Positions 53,783 through 62,831 of a DNA stretch of 64,000 bases are shown one piece after another. The notes beneath the pieces are model-generated. The model did not search any database and was not told the DNA's origin. It saw only the letters and a program-made list of their open reading frames with translations. The position numbers and the translations under genes were made by a program. Location: NCBI GenBank assembly GCA_040217175.1, contig JAVJNT010000002.1, positions 1,558,001 to 1,622,000 of the forward strand, in the 5' to 3' direction. How positions within the stretch are numbered: the stretch's first letter is position 1; the number at the start of each line of letters is the position of its first letter. This DNA is from Phycisphaerales bacterium. Lineage in GTDB: Bacteria; Planctomycetota; Phycisphaerae; Phycisphaerales; UBA1924.

Positions 53783-55579
53783 ATGATGCGTACCACGGGA
53801 ACCACCGCTATCTCGTCTATCGTCGCGGTTTGCGGCCTTGCGATCACCGCCAGCGAGCTGCTTGCCCAGGGGCCGCTCGGTGAGCCGTTCCCGCCGATCC
53901 TGGAGTTGGCGGACCTCGACGGCCAGATCGGGTTCCGGATCGACAGCGTCTTGGCATCGGATCGGCTTGGCTGGTCCGTTGGTGCGCTCGGCGATATCAA
54001 CGGTGACGGCGTCGACGACGTGATCGTCGGGGCGCCCTTCGCCAACCCGGATGGCATGAATCCCGCTGGCGGTGCGGCGTTCGTCTTCTTCGGATCGGCG
54101 ACCGGGTTTCCTGCGATCGTCGATGCCGCATTACTCGACGGGACCAACGGGTTCGTTGCCCAGGGCTCCCGGGAGCCCGGCCCGACGGGCCGCGGCGAGC
54201 GGGCCGGTACCGCCGTCGCGGGCGCGGGCGACTTGAACGGTGACGGCGTGGCCGATGCCATCATCGGGGCGCCCCGTGCCGGCGAGCGTTACGTCCGGAC
54301 GAATGCCGGCGCGAGCTACGTCGTGTTCGGCCGCGGCGATGGCGCATTCGATCCCGCCGTTCGTCTGGCGGACCTCGACGGTGACACCGGGTTTGTCGTG
54401 CCGGGCCTCGACAAGGGCGATAACAACGGCGACGCCGTGTCGTCTGCGGGCGACATCAACGGCGACGGCTTCGACGACGTCCTCATCGGGGTGCGCGGCG
54501 GCGGCGAGGGCACGTATGGGGGCGGCGGCTACTACCCGTACTACTACTGCTGCCCGGGCGAGGCGTACGTCATCTACGGGCGCGACGTCGCCGGCGGGGC
54601 GAGCTTCCCGGCCGAGCTCGTGTTCGATCCGGACGCGCAGGACGACGGATTTGCCGTCTTCGGCGAGGACGTCCGGGGCAACCTTGGCGGTGCCGTCGCC
54701 AGCGCGGGCGACGTCAACGGCGACGGATTCGAAGACGTACTCGTCAGCGCGCCGGAGTATCGCACGTACTACGGCGCGACGCACGTGATCTTCGGCCAGC
54801 CGACGGGATCGGCGTCGTCGTTCAACGTGCGGGACATCGACGGCACGAACGGATTCACGATCCGGACCGTTCCGTTTGTGGGTTTCACTTTTTCCGCCGA
54901 CGACGTGGACACTGCCGGTGATCTGAACGGCGACGGCGTGGATGATGTGATCGTGAACTCGCGATACGACGGCGCGTTCGTGGTCTTCGGCCGGACCGAT
55001 GGATTCCCGGCCGACGTCATCCTCGAGGACCTCGATGGCACCGACGGATTCCGATTGACCGGTACGCGGACTTCCGACGTGGCCGGCATCGGCGACTTCA
55101 ATGGCGACGGGGTCGATGACATCGCCGTAGGCGACTGGCTCGCGACGACGGGGGCCGGCATGCGTGCAGGGGCCGTGTACGTCGTGTTCGGGAGCCGCGA
55201 CGGGTTTGCGGCGGAACTCGATCTGCTCATGCTCGACGGCGAAAACGGGTTCCGCATCGATGGCAGCGTTGAGAACGACGGCGTTGGTTCTGTCGTCTCG
55301 GCCGCGGGCGACGTCAACGACGACGGCAACGCCGACCTGTTGATCGGTACGCGCGACCAGATCACTGGCGACAACGACATCGGGGCCTACGTGGTCTTCG
55401 GCCGCCGCTCGTGCCCGGCCGACCTCGACGGCGACGGCGAGCTGACCATCTTTGACTTCCTCGAGTTCCAGAACCTGTTCGCCACGGGCGACCCGCGAGC
55501 CGACTTCGACGGCGATGGTGACCTCACGCTCTTCGACTTCCTGGCGTTCCAGAACGCGTTCGACGCGGGCTGCGGCTAG
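53783..55579 (+). CDS. Secreted FG-GAP (integrin-alpha-like) propeller with dockerin-type C-terminus
   Basis: A 598-residue exported protein: signal peptide ending E-L-L-A-Q, then seven FG-GAP-type repeats (D-I-N-G-D-G-V-D-D-V-I-V-G-A-P and variants, each with a calcium loop) up to about residue 540, and the two-loop terminal module ending DAGCG. A Tyr/Gly-rich loop with Y-Y-P-Y-Y-Y-C-C-P-G-E sits between repeats near residue 255. It is paralogous to the next gene and to the one at 59019. Likely a calcium-dependent adhesion or surface-structure protein. Confidence 0.85.
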   Translation: MMRTTGTTAISSIVAVCGLAITASELLAQGPLGEPFPPILELADLDGQIGFRIDSVLASDRLGWSVGALGDINGDGVDDVIVGAPFANPDGMNPAGGAAFVFFGSATGFPAIVDAALLDGTNGFVAQGSREPGPTGRGERAGTAVAGAGDLNGDGVADAIIGAPRAGERYVRTNAGASYVVFGRGDGAFDPAVRLADLDGDTGFVVPGLDKGDNNGDAVSSAGDINGDGFDDVLIGVRGGGEGTYGGGGYYPYYYCCPGEAYVIYGRDVAGGASFPAELVFDPDAQDDGFAVFGEDVRGNLGGAVASAGDVNGDGFEDVLVSAPEYRTYYGATHVIFGQPTGSASSFNVRDIDGTNGFTIRTVPFVGFTFSADDVDTAGDLNGDGVDDVIVNSRYDGAFVVFGRTDGFPADVILEDLDGTDGFRLTGTRTSDVAGIGDFNGDGVDDIAVGDWLATTGAGMRAGAVYVVFGSRDGFAAELDLLMLDGENGFRIDGSVENDGVGSVVSAAGDVNDDGNADLLIGTRDQITGDNDIGAYVVFGRRSCPADLDGDGELTIFDFLEFQNLFATGDPRADFDGDGDLTLFDFLAFQNAFDAGCG

Positions 55580-55666
55580 GCGGCCGTCCGCTCGCTCGTT
55601 CGCCCCGATGGCGCCTCGTCCATTGGGTCGGCGCACCGATGGAGCACCTTGCAAGGGAGGCATGCG

Positions 55667-57433
55667 ATGATCATGGGACGAACGAGCGGGCGTGCGACGG
55701 TGCTCATGGTGGTCGCCGGCCTTCCGGCATCGGCCTTGGCCCAGGGGCCGCTGAGCGAGCCCTTCCCGGCCGTGCTGCAGACCGACGAGATCGACGGCGA
55801 GATCGGATTCGTCATCGATGGTGTCGACTCGGGAGACACGTTCGGCCTGTCCGTCGGCGCCCTGCACGATTTCAACGGCGACGGGATCGACGACGCCATC
55901 ATCGGCGCGCCCAATGCCAGCCCGGCCGGAGAGCCCCTGGCCGGCAAGGCCTACGTCGTGTTCGGTTCGGCGGCCGGCTTCCCGGCGGTGTTCGAGGCTT
56001 CGGGCCTCAACGGCAGCAATGGCTTCGCCCTCGAAGGCGTGCGCGGCGCGTTCGGCGGGGAGCGAGCCGGCTGGGCCGTCGCCGGCGCGGGCGACGTCAA
56101 CGGCGACGGCGTGGGCGATGCCATCATCGGTGCCGACCGCGCGACGTTCCCGGGCATCGCCGGATTCGCCGGGAAGGCCTACGTGGTCTTCGGACGCCAG
56201 GACGGCGTCTTCGAGCCGCGCTCGTCCCTCGATGATCTCGACGGCTCCGATGGGTTCGTGCTCACGGGCGTCGACGACGCCGACAACGCCGGCCGATCGG
56301 TCTCGTCGGCGGGCGACACCAACGGCGACGGCATCGGCGACGTCATCGTCGGCGTGCCCGGCCGCGGCACCGGAAGCTACTCGGGCGGGTACTACCGCTG
56401 CTGCCCGGGCGCGGGCTACGTGATCTTCGGCCGCGACGCAGCGAGCGGGGCCGCGTTCGACGCCCGGGAGCCGCTCGGTCCGGTCCTTCCGCGGGACGAT
56501 GGGTACGCCATCAACGGCGGCGACCTCGAGGGCGATGCCGGCTTCGCCGTGGCTTCGGCCGGGGACGTGAACGGCGATGGCCTGACAGACCTCGTCTTGA
56601 GCGCGCCCGACGTCGACACGTACTACGGCGAGTGCTACGTGGTCTTCGGCAGGCCGGCCGCGAGTGCGTCCTCGATCAGCGTGCGATCGCTCAACGGGAC
56701 CAACGGCTTCAGGCTCACCGCGCCCCAGGCCAGCCCGTTCAACCACATCGGGCGCTTCGTCGATACGGCGGGCGACTTCAACGGCGACGGGATCGACGAC
56801 GTGCTGATCGGCACGTTCGCCGGCGCCTTCGTCGTCTTCGGACGCGACGACGGCTTCCCGGCCGAGGTCGACCTGGGCGCACTCGACGGCACGGACGGCC
56901 TGTGGCTGCGGGCCTTCGGCGGGAGCGACGTGGCGGCCATCGGCGACGTCAACGGCGACGGGATCGACGACGTGGCCGTGAGCGATGCGTACGCGGCCGG
57001 GCCCTCGGGCATGTTCTCGGGAGAGGTCTACGTCGTCTTCGGCAGCCGCGACGCCTTCCCGAGCACGCTGAACCTCACCGGGCTCGACGGGTCCGACGGC
57101 TTCCGCTTCGCGGCCAGCGTGGCCGGCGAGGGCGTGGGTCGCAGCGTGTCGGCGGCCGGCGACCTCAACCACGACGGCCGCGACGACCTGCTCGTGGGCG
57201 TCGTCAACGTGGGCTCGGGCACGGGGCCGGGCAAGGCCATCGTCGTCTACGGCCGGTCCTCGGCGTGCGCGGCCGATCTCGACGGCGACGGCGAGCTCAC
57301 CATCTTCGACTTCCTCGAGTTCCAGAACCTCTTCGACGCCGGCGACCCGCGCGCCGACTTCGACGGCGACGGCTCGCTGACCATCTTCGACTTCCTGGCG
57401 TTCCAGAACGCGTTCGACGCGGGCTGCGGCTGA
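55667..57433 (+). CDS. Secreted FG-GAP propeller with dockerin-type C-terminus, paralogue 2
   Basis: A 588-residue exported protein, 87 bp after its paralogue and with the same plan: signal peptide ending S-A-L-A-Q, conserved mature start G-P-L-S-E-P-F-P, seven FG-GAP repeats, a Tyr/Cys loop G-G-Y-Y-R-C-C-P-G-A in the same place, and the terminal module ending DAGCG. AAGGGAGG precedes ATG 55667. No clear own promoter is seen in the 87-bp gap, so co-transcription with the upstream copy is likely. Confidence 0.85.
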   Translation: MIMGRTSGRATVLMVVAGLPASALAQGPLSEPFPAVLQTDEIDGEIGFVIDGVDSGDTFGLSVGALHDFNGDGIDDAIIGAPNASPAGEPLAGKAYVVFGSAAGFPAVFEASGLNGSNGFALEGVRGAFGGERAGWAVAGAGDVNGDGVGDAIIGADRATFPGIAGFAGKAYVVFGRQDGVFEPRSSLDDLDGSDGFVLTGVDDADNAGRSVSSAGDTNGDGIGDVIVGVPGRGTGSYSGGYYRCCPGAGYVIFGRDAASGAAFDAREPLGPVLPRDDGYAINGGDLEGDAGFAVASAGDVNGDGLTDLVLSAPDVDTYYGECYVVFGRPAASASSISVRSLNGTNGFRLTAPQASPFNHIGRFVDTAGDFNGDGIDDVLIGTFAGAFVVFGRDDGFPAEVDLGALDGTDGLWLRAFGGSDVAAIGDVNGDGIDDVAVSDAYAAGPSGMFSGEVYVVFGSRDAFPSTLNLTGLDGSDGFRFAASVAGEGVGRSVSAAGDLNHDGRDDLLVGVVNVGSGTGPGKAIVVYGRSSACAADLDGDGELTIFDFLEFQNLFDAGDPRADFDGDGSLTIFDFLAFQNAFDAGCG

Positions 57434-57448
57434 CCGACGCGCGCCAAC

Positions 57449-57501
57449 GCAGCGACGACCGGGAAGCGTGGCCCTACGGGCGGCGTCCCGGTCGTCGTTG
57501 C
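57449..57501. terminator. Inverted repeat, probable bidirectional terminator
   Basis: Arms 57449-57464 and 57486-57501 pair at 15 of 16 positions (GCAGCGACGACCGGGA against its complement), with a 21-base loop. It lies between convergent genes (FG-GAP paralogue 2 and the Fn3-like gene). There is no T-run, so it may work as a Rho-assisted or 3'-end-protecting hairpin. Confidence 0.55.
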
Positions 57502-57532
57502 GGAGCATCGAGCCAGGGTCGCTCGCGCGGCC

Positions 57533-58183
57533 CTACGCCGCCTGCTCGCCCTGCTGGCCCTGATTGCCCGCGCCGAAGCGCACGACCATCGGCTCGCCGG
57601 GCACGCGGTTGTCCGTGTGCACGGCGATGATCTGGTAGACCACCGGCGTCGCCCCGCTGGGCACGGTGTCGTCGGTAAACACCTTGTCGCTCGTGTCGCC
57701 GATGAAGGAGAACGCGAGCTCGCCGGGCAGCTGCCGCACGACGTGGTAGCGCGTGCCGGTCGGGCCCTTGCCCTTCCAGTTGAGCTTGACGCCGCCCTCG
57801 TTGGTCACCGTGCTGCGCAGGTCGCTGGGCACGCTGGGCGGGGGCGCCTCGCTGGGGTCGGCGCGCTTGCTGATCTGGGCGAGCTGGTAGACGACGTCGC
57901 CGCCCTCGCCACGCGCGTAGGACTTCAGCTCCAGGATCAGGTCGCTGGCGTACGACTTCATCTGGTCGGCCGCCTCGTGCCACGCGGCGGTCGCGGCCTT
58001 CGCGGCCGATCTCGCCTCGCCCGCCTCGGTCAGCTTCGTGCGCGCCGTCTGCGCCAAAAGGGTTATGGCCGCGACCTGATCAGCACTCAGGTCGATCGCG
58101 GCCTGGTTCTCCGTCCACGGATCGAGGTGCTGCTCGACCCACGAGAGTGCGTCGCCCCGGTCCTGGGGCATGTTGGTGCCCAT
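57533..58183 (-). CDS. Fibronectin type III-like domain protein
   Basis: A 216-residue protein with no signal peptide. The N-terminal half is helical (W-V-E-Q-H-L-D-P-W, then an Ala/Lys-rich stretch), followed by a C-terminal Fn3-like segment (V-K-L-N-W-K-G-K-G-P-T-G-T-R-Y-H-V-V-R). The start M-G-T-N-M-P-Q-D-R-G-D is familiar from a group of planctomycete/verrucomicrobial Fn3 proteins of unknown role; this is recollection, not a search. GGAGG precedes ATG 58183. It lies between two FG-GAP paralogues. Confidence 0.7.
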   Translation of the reverse strand: MGTNMPQDRGDALSWVEQHLDPWTENQAAIDLSADQVAAITLLAQTARTKLTEAGEARSAAKAATAAWHEAADQMKSYASDLILELKSYARGEGGDVVYQLAQISKRADPSEAPPPSVPSDLRSTVTNEGGVKLNWKGKGPTGTRYHVVRQLPGELAFSFIGDTSDKVFTDDTVPSGATPVVYQIIAVHTDNRVPGEPMVVRFGAGNQGQQGEQAA

Positions 58184-58944
58184 CGGGCGCCTCCGTTCGA
58201 ATCGCGCGGGATCCGTTCTCCGCCCGGCCGCCCCACGCGCGTGGCCGGTGCGGTTCGGCGCCCCCGGCCGTGCGGCCGATCGGTCGCCCCGATGCCTGCC
58301 GGCCCCGCCCGACGCATCGGGCTTGCTCGGGGCCACACCAAACGTCGACGGCCTGGAGGGGCGACTTCACTCGGCGTGCGAGGATTCGGTCGACTTTTTT
58401 CGCGTCTCGCGCCGGTCGTGCGGGCGGGGGCGGCAAGAACGCAGCAGGCATGGGAAGAATCGAGCGAGGGGCCGGCCGCACGGCGCCGCCGGTTTTTTCG
58501 GCGGGCACCCCGCGATCGGCGCGACACCGGGCGTTCTCGGACGCGCGGGCGCGGCCGATCGGTTGCACGCTTGCGTTGGAAGCGAAAAATGGACGGAGCG
58601 CCCACTCGAGTAGAAAGAGCTTCCACTCGAGTGGACGGGGCTTCCAGTCGAATAGAAGGAGCTTCCAGTCGAGTGGACGGGGCTTTCAGTCGAGTGTTCG
58701 GAGCATCCAGTCGAGTGAAGCGAGCGTCCAGTCGCGTGGTGGGCGCGGCGCCTCGAGTCGCCGGCGCCTCGGGCCGAGCCGGTTGAACCGCTGGTCGCGT
58801 GCGACGAGCCCGCGGCCGATCGGGAGGCGTCGATCCGCTCGCGTGGTGGGCATGCGGTCGGACGCGGCGCCCCGCGGCGCGACGACGCCCGAACGACCAC
58901 CGAGCACGCCGACGCCGAGCACGCCAGCGCCGGGGCAATCGCCC
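58184..58944. other. Long intergenic region holding the second 21-bp array
   Basis: About 760 bp between the Fn3-like gene and the promoter of the third FG-GAP gene. Apart from the array (58603-58770) it contains GC-rich sequence with no recognisable gene, and a short stem followed by six T (around 58473-58498), which could be a weak terminator. Open frames here use codons unlike the neighbours and have no domain. Confidence 0.5.
58603..58770. repeat. Eight-unit 21-bp tandem array of 10-bp dyads (CACTCGAGTG type)
   Basis: Cores begin at 58603, 58624, 58645, 58666, 58687, 58708, 58729 and 58750, exactly 21 bp apart. The best core is the perfect palindrome CACTCGAGTG; most others are CAGTCGAGTG, and the last decays to GCCTCGAGTC. 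The 11-bp spacer is like GACGGGGCTTC, and a spacer-like GACGGAGCGCC precedes the first core. Architecture matches the array at 38053, with a different but still self-complementary centre. Confidence 0.9.
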
Positions 58945-58973
58945 TTGATCGGCCCGCCGCGTTCTGGTACATT
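58945..58973 (+). promoter_or_regulatory. Promoter of the third FG-GAP gene
   Basis: -35 TTGATC (58945-58950), 17-bp spacer, -10 TACATT (58968-58973) with extended TG at 58965-58966. The predicted transcript start is about 40 bases before ATG 59019. Confidence 0.65.
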
Positions 58974-59018
58974 GTTCGAGCCGACGACCCGGATTTGATG
59001 GAATGGAGGTGCTCGGTA

Positions 59019-60794
59019 ATGCCGCTGCGAGGGATCATCCGAGCGGACGCGTTTGTTCTGGCAGCGGGCATTCCGGTTGCATGCTCTCCATCGGCCTGCG
59101 CCCAGAGCGATCCGCTTGGCGAGCCGTTTCCGGGTATCCTTACCTTGTCCGCACTCCTACCGAGCTCCGGCGGCGACGGCACGCTTGGATACGTCCTGGA
59201 GGGCATCGAGCCGGGAGATCGCAGCGGCTTCTCGGTTGCGGCCGCCGGCGACGTCAACGGAGACGGGATCGATGACTTCTTGATCGGCGCACCTCGGGCC
59301 AGCGGCCTGCGACATGCCGCCGGCGAGGCGTTCTTGGTCTTTGGAGCGGTCGAGTCGAGCGGGCCGGTGTTGCAACTGGCAGACCTGGATGGACGAAACG
59401 GCGTTCGGTTCCTCGGTGGCACGCAATACAGCGCCGACGAAGCCGGCTACGCCGTTTCGGGCGTCGGTGACGTTAATGGTGACGGGCTGGACGATTTCGC
59501 CATCGGCTCGCCCTGGGCATACGGCTCATATCCCGACCGCACGCCCGTGGGGTATGCGCACGTCATCTTTGGAAGAGACGGCGCGTACCCGGCCGACGAG
59601 CGCTTGAACTACCCCACGCTAGCGCAAGCCCGCGTCCGCGGATGGTCTGCCAGCGGGCAACTCGGCGCTGATCTGGCCGCGGCCGGGGACTTCAACGGGG
59701 ACGGATTCCAAGACGTACTGGTCGGTCACAAGTTCGGAGACGAGTACCCCGACGTCTATTCGGGCCGAGCATACGTCGTCTTTGGGGGACCCGGCCTCCC
59801 ACGCGACTTCCACGTGCACGACCTGCCCGTGAGTGTTGGGGTGACCATCCGAGGGGACGAAGGCGATAGGGCCGGCACGACGGTGCGTTGGGGCGGCGAC
59901 TTCAACGGCGACGGCATGGACGAGATCATCGTTGCCGGAGACACGCGCATCTGGCCGACCAAACGCAACGCTCGTGCGTATGTGATCTATGGCAGGGGAT
60001 CGGCTCACCCTACGGCGATCGAGTTGGCCGACCTGGGTTTCGGTGCAGGTTTTCGGCTCGACAACGCGTCAAGCCAAGGTGCCGCGCCGATCGCCGCGGC
60101 CGGGGACCTGAACGGCGACGGCTTCGACGATCTCGTCTTGGGACAACCCTTCGTGGACGTGGACGGCGTCAAGGGCGCCGGCCAGGTACTCGTACTGTTC
60201 GGCCGGCCGTGGGCTCTGCCATCGTTCTTTGATCTTGACGTCCGGCTCGACGTACTCGGTGGATTCCGCGTCATTGGCTCCAGCGAGGACGAGTGGCTCG
60301 GCCATCTCGTGTCTCCCGCGGGCGACGTAAACGGAGACGGAGTGGATGATCTACTCATCGCCAACGCCGTTCGGGGCGTCGAGTCACGGTCCGTCTACGT
60401 ACTCTTCGGGGCTCGCGACGGATTTCCCGACGCGATCCGTTCGGACGAAATTGCAGCTCGGTTCGGCGTCGCGATCACGCCCGAGGCGGGCATACGTCCA
60501 TCGACGCTGGCGGGCGTCGGGGACGCCAACGGCGACGGCGTTGATGACATCGCGATAGGAGCGCATTGGGACCTCGACGCGACGGGCCGCACGTTTCTCC
60601 TATTTGGTCGTCATGCAGCAGCGGAGTGCCCGGCCGACCTCGACGGCGACGGCGAACTCACCATCTTCGACTTCCTCGAGTTCCAGAACCTCTTCGACGC
60701 AGGCGACCCGCGCGCCGACTTCGACGGCGACGGCTCGCTGACCATCTTCGACTTCCTGGCCTTCCAGAACGCGTTCGACGCGGGCTGTCCGTAG
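59019..60794 (+). CDS. Secreted FG-GAP propeller with dockerin-type C-terminus, paralogue 3
   Basis: A 591-residue exported protein. ATG 59019 has GGAGGTG six bases upstream; the signal peptide ends S-A-C-A-Q. The mature start D-P-L-G-E-P-F-P matches the other two copies. Seven FG-GAP repeats follow (D-V-N-G-D-G-I-D-D-F-L-I-G-A-P and so on) and then the terminal module ending DAGCP, which is nearly identical to that of paralogue 2. It lacks the Tyr/Cys loop of the other two and is the most divergent of the three in the repeats. Confidence 0.85.
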   Translation: MPLRGIIRADAFVLAAGIPVACSPSACAQSDPLGEPFPGILTLSALLPSSGGDGTLGYVLEGIEPGDRSGFSVAAAGDVNGDGIDDFLIGAPRASGLRHAAGEAFLVFGAVESSGPVLQLADLDGRNGVRFLGGTQYSADEAGYAVSGVGDVNGDGLDDFAIGSPWAYGSYPDRTPVGYAHVIFGRDGAYPADERLNYPTLAQARVRGWSASGQLGADLAAAGDFNGDGFQDVLVGHKFGDEYPDVYSGRAYVVFGGPGLPRDFHVHDLPVSVGVTIRGDEGDRAGTTVRWGGDFNGDGMDEIIVAGDTRIWPTKRNARAYVIYGRGSAHPTAIELADLGFGAGFRLDNASSQGAAPIAAAGDLNGDGFDDLVLGQPFVDVDGVKGAGQVLVLFGRPWALPSFFDLDVRLDVLGGFRVIGSSEDEWLGHLVSPAGDVNGDGVDDLLIANAVRGVESRSVYVLFGARDGFPDAIRSDEIAARFGVAITPEAGIRPSTLAGVGDANGDGVDDIAIGAHWDLDATGRTFLLFGRHAAAECPADLDGDGELTIFDFLEFQNLFDAGDPRADFDGDGSLTIFDFLAFQNAFDAGCP

Positions 60795-60977
60795 GGAGGG
60801 CAGCGCCGGATCACGATTGCTCGGCGAGCCCACCCTCGCGGCTCGGAAAGAGGGCGATCACCGCCCGCGGCTTCCCGCATCCCCGCTGGAACCCTTCTCC
60901 ACGCCCCTCTAGCCTCTTGAGACCGGTCCGCCGACCCCCTCGCCGCGCGACGGACCCGATCTGGAGCGTGTTGTCCC

Positions 60978-62567
60978 ATGAACCTCGGCCAGTTCTTCGA
61001 GCATTGGAGCATCGCCGAGAACCCTTTCCGGGGCGAAGAGGCCCGCCACGATGCGGTCTTTGCGCGGCTGACCGCCGAGCCGGGGGGGGACCGGGTCGAC
61101 GTCGCCAAGGACGTACGCGAGGGCGAGGCGCTCGGGCCCGAGACGCTCCCGCGCGGCGATGCGCGGCACAGCGACTTCGAGAAGATCGTCGGCGACCTCC
61201 GCCGCCCCAGCACCTCGATCGTCTTCGGCGAGAAGGGCAGCGGCAAGACCGCCCTCCGCCTGCAGATCGAGGGACGCGTGCACGCCCACAACCGCGGCCA
61301 CCCGACCGAGCGCGTCCTCCTGATCGCCCACGACGACCTCAACGCCGTCATCGACCGCTACCACGAACGCAGCGGCCAGGACACCGCGCTCGAGAGCCTC
61401 TCGCACTTCCGCCTGGTCGACCACGTCGACGCCATGCTGCTGTGGGCGACGCCCCGGCTGGTCGACGCGCTGCTCGAGGAGTCGGCGGCCGAGGCGCTCG
61501 AACTGGCCGAGGGGCAGCGCAAGAGCCTGCGTAAGCTCGACGACGGGGCGCGACGCGACCTGCTCTTGTTGCAGGCCGTGTACGACCGGCCCGACGTCGC
61601 CGACGTGCGCACGGCACGGCTCCGCAAGGCCCTGAAGCTGCCGCGCGGCGGCGGCAAGCTCGCGTGGGACGTGGTGCTCTTCGCAGGCTGGATCCTGCCG
61701 CTGGCGGCGCTCATCGGCTGGTGGCAGCTGGGCGGACTGCCCGACGTCGTGTGGTGGGTGCTCGTCGCGGCGGGCGCGGTCGTGTGGGCGGCGGCGGGCG
61801 TGAAGCGCCTGGTGCTCGACCGCATGGCGATGCAGCGCCTGGGCAAGAAGGTCCGCAAGCAGGTCCGCGTGAGCGCGCGCGGCGACGCGAGCTACGCCGA
61901 GAGCCTCGCCCAGCTCGACCCGGTCTACGCCACCGCCCAGAACCTGCCGACCACCGACGCCGACGACACCCGGTACGCCATGCTCGATCGACTCCGCCGC
62001 GTCGTGCGGACGCTCGGCTACCACGGCCTCCTCATCGTCATCGACCGCGTCGACGAGCCGAGCCTCATCAGCGGCAACCCCGAGGCCATGCGGGCGCTCA
62101 TCTGGCCCTTGCTCAGCAACAAGTTCCTGCAGATGGACGGCGTGGGCGTCAAGATGCTGCTGCCCATCGAGCTTCGGCACGCCCTGTACCGCGAGAGCAG
62201 CGCGTTCTTCCAGGAGGCCCGGCTCGACAAGCAGAACCTGGTCGATCGCCTGAGCTGGACCGGCGCGATGCTCTACGACCTGTGCGATGCGCGGCTCAAG
62301 GCCTGTCTCGAGCCGGGGGCCAAGCCGATCACGCTGGTCGACCTGTTCGCCGAGGACGTGACCGAGCGCGACCTGGTGGATGCGCTCGACCAGATGCACC
62401 AGCCCCGCGACGCGTTCAAGTTCCTGTACCAATGCCTGAGCGAGCACTGCTCGAACGTGACGGCCCAGGAGCAGGCCTGGCGGGTGCCCAGGCTGGTGCT
62501 CGAGAGCGTGCGGAAGCAGCAGAGCGAGCGGGTGCAGCAGCTCTACCGGGGCATCAGCCCGGCCTGA
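60978..62567 (+). CDS. Membrane-inserted P-loop ATPase, KAP/ExeA-like
   Basis: A 529-residue protein. The N-terminal H-W-S-I-A-E-N-P-F-R recalls ExeA-type ATPases. Walker A GEKGSGKT is at residues 84-91, and a probable Walker B I-V-I-D-R-V-D-E-P at about 353-361. Two transmembrane helices (about 230-248 and 257-274) lie between the two motifs, as in KAP-type P-loop NTPases. The C-terminal part is helical. No signal peptide. Function is unknown; there is no obvious partner gene, and an AGCS symporter follows 264 bp downstream. Confidence 0.65.
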   Translation: MNLGQFFEHWSIAENPFRGEEARHDAVFARLTAEPGGDRVDVAKDVREGEALGPETLPRGDARHSDFEKIVGDLRRPSTSIVFGEKGSGKTALRLQIEGRVHAHNRGHPTERVLLIAHDDLNAVIDRYHERSGQDTALESLSHFRLVDHVDAMLLWATPRLVDALLEESAAEALELAEGQRKSLRKLDDGARRDLLLLQAVYDRPDVADVRTARLRKALKLPRGGGKLAWDVVLFAGWILPLAALIGWWQLGGLPDVVWWVLVAAGAVVWAAAGVKRLVLDRMAMQRLGKKVRKQVRVSARGDASYAESLAQLDPVYATAQNLPTTDADDTRYAMLDRLRRVVRTLGYHGLLIVIDRVDEPSLISGNPEAMRALIWPLLSNKFLQMDGVGVKMLLPIELRHALYRESSAFFQEARLDKQNLVDRLSWTGAMLYDLCDARLKACLEPGAKPITLVDLFAEDVTERDLVDALDQMHQPRDAFKFLYQCLSEHCSNVTAQEQAWRVPRLVLESVRKQQSERVQQLYRGISPA

Positions 62568-62831
62568 AGGCCAGCGACGGGCGAGCCGCGCGGCTCGAAA
62601 GCGACAGCTTTCCGACAGGCATGCTGCGCCGCGTAACCAACCGAGATCGGGCGGCATAGGGGTGCCCAAAGTGGCGTCCGGAGCGTCCTTCGGGCCGATG
62701 AGGGGTTGAATCCCCGGCCTGCGTGGGGGATGATGCCCCCATCTGAGCGCCACGCGGGGCGCCGGCTCGTTGGGGTCCCGCGCGTTCGCGCCCGTCCGGG
62801 CGGCGGCTCGTCAAGAAAGGATCACCAACCC
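62568..62831. other. Intergenic region before the AGCS symporter, with hairpins
   Basis: 264 bp. A 16-bp perfect palindrome CGAGCCGCGCGGCTCG (62582-62597) follows the ATPase stop. Further on are two short hairpins, GGGG-TTGAAT-CCCC and TGGGG-GATGATG-CCCCA, around 62702-62748. It could be a leader of the symporter mRNA. No known riboswitch consensus was recognised. Confidence 0.4.

Noticed and set aside
58473-58498. Strong Rho-independent terminator
   Set aside because: Only a five-base-pair stem (CCGGC/GCCGG) precedes the six T; too weak to annotate as a terminator.
58589-58786. Small heptad-repeat protein encoded across the second array
   Set aside because: An ATG-to-TGA frame exists with an A-S-S-R-V-D-G-like repeat, but it uses AGA, ATA, GTA and GAA codons unlike local genes and has no ribosome site; open frames also exist on the other strand. 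DNA-level dyad symmetry explains the pattern better.
62690-62760. tRNA or glycine riboswitch before the AGCS symporter
   Set aside because: GGGGTTGAATCCCC lacks the TTCGA core of a T-arm and no cloverleaf forms. The glycine aptamer core is not recognisable.
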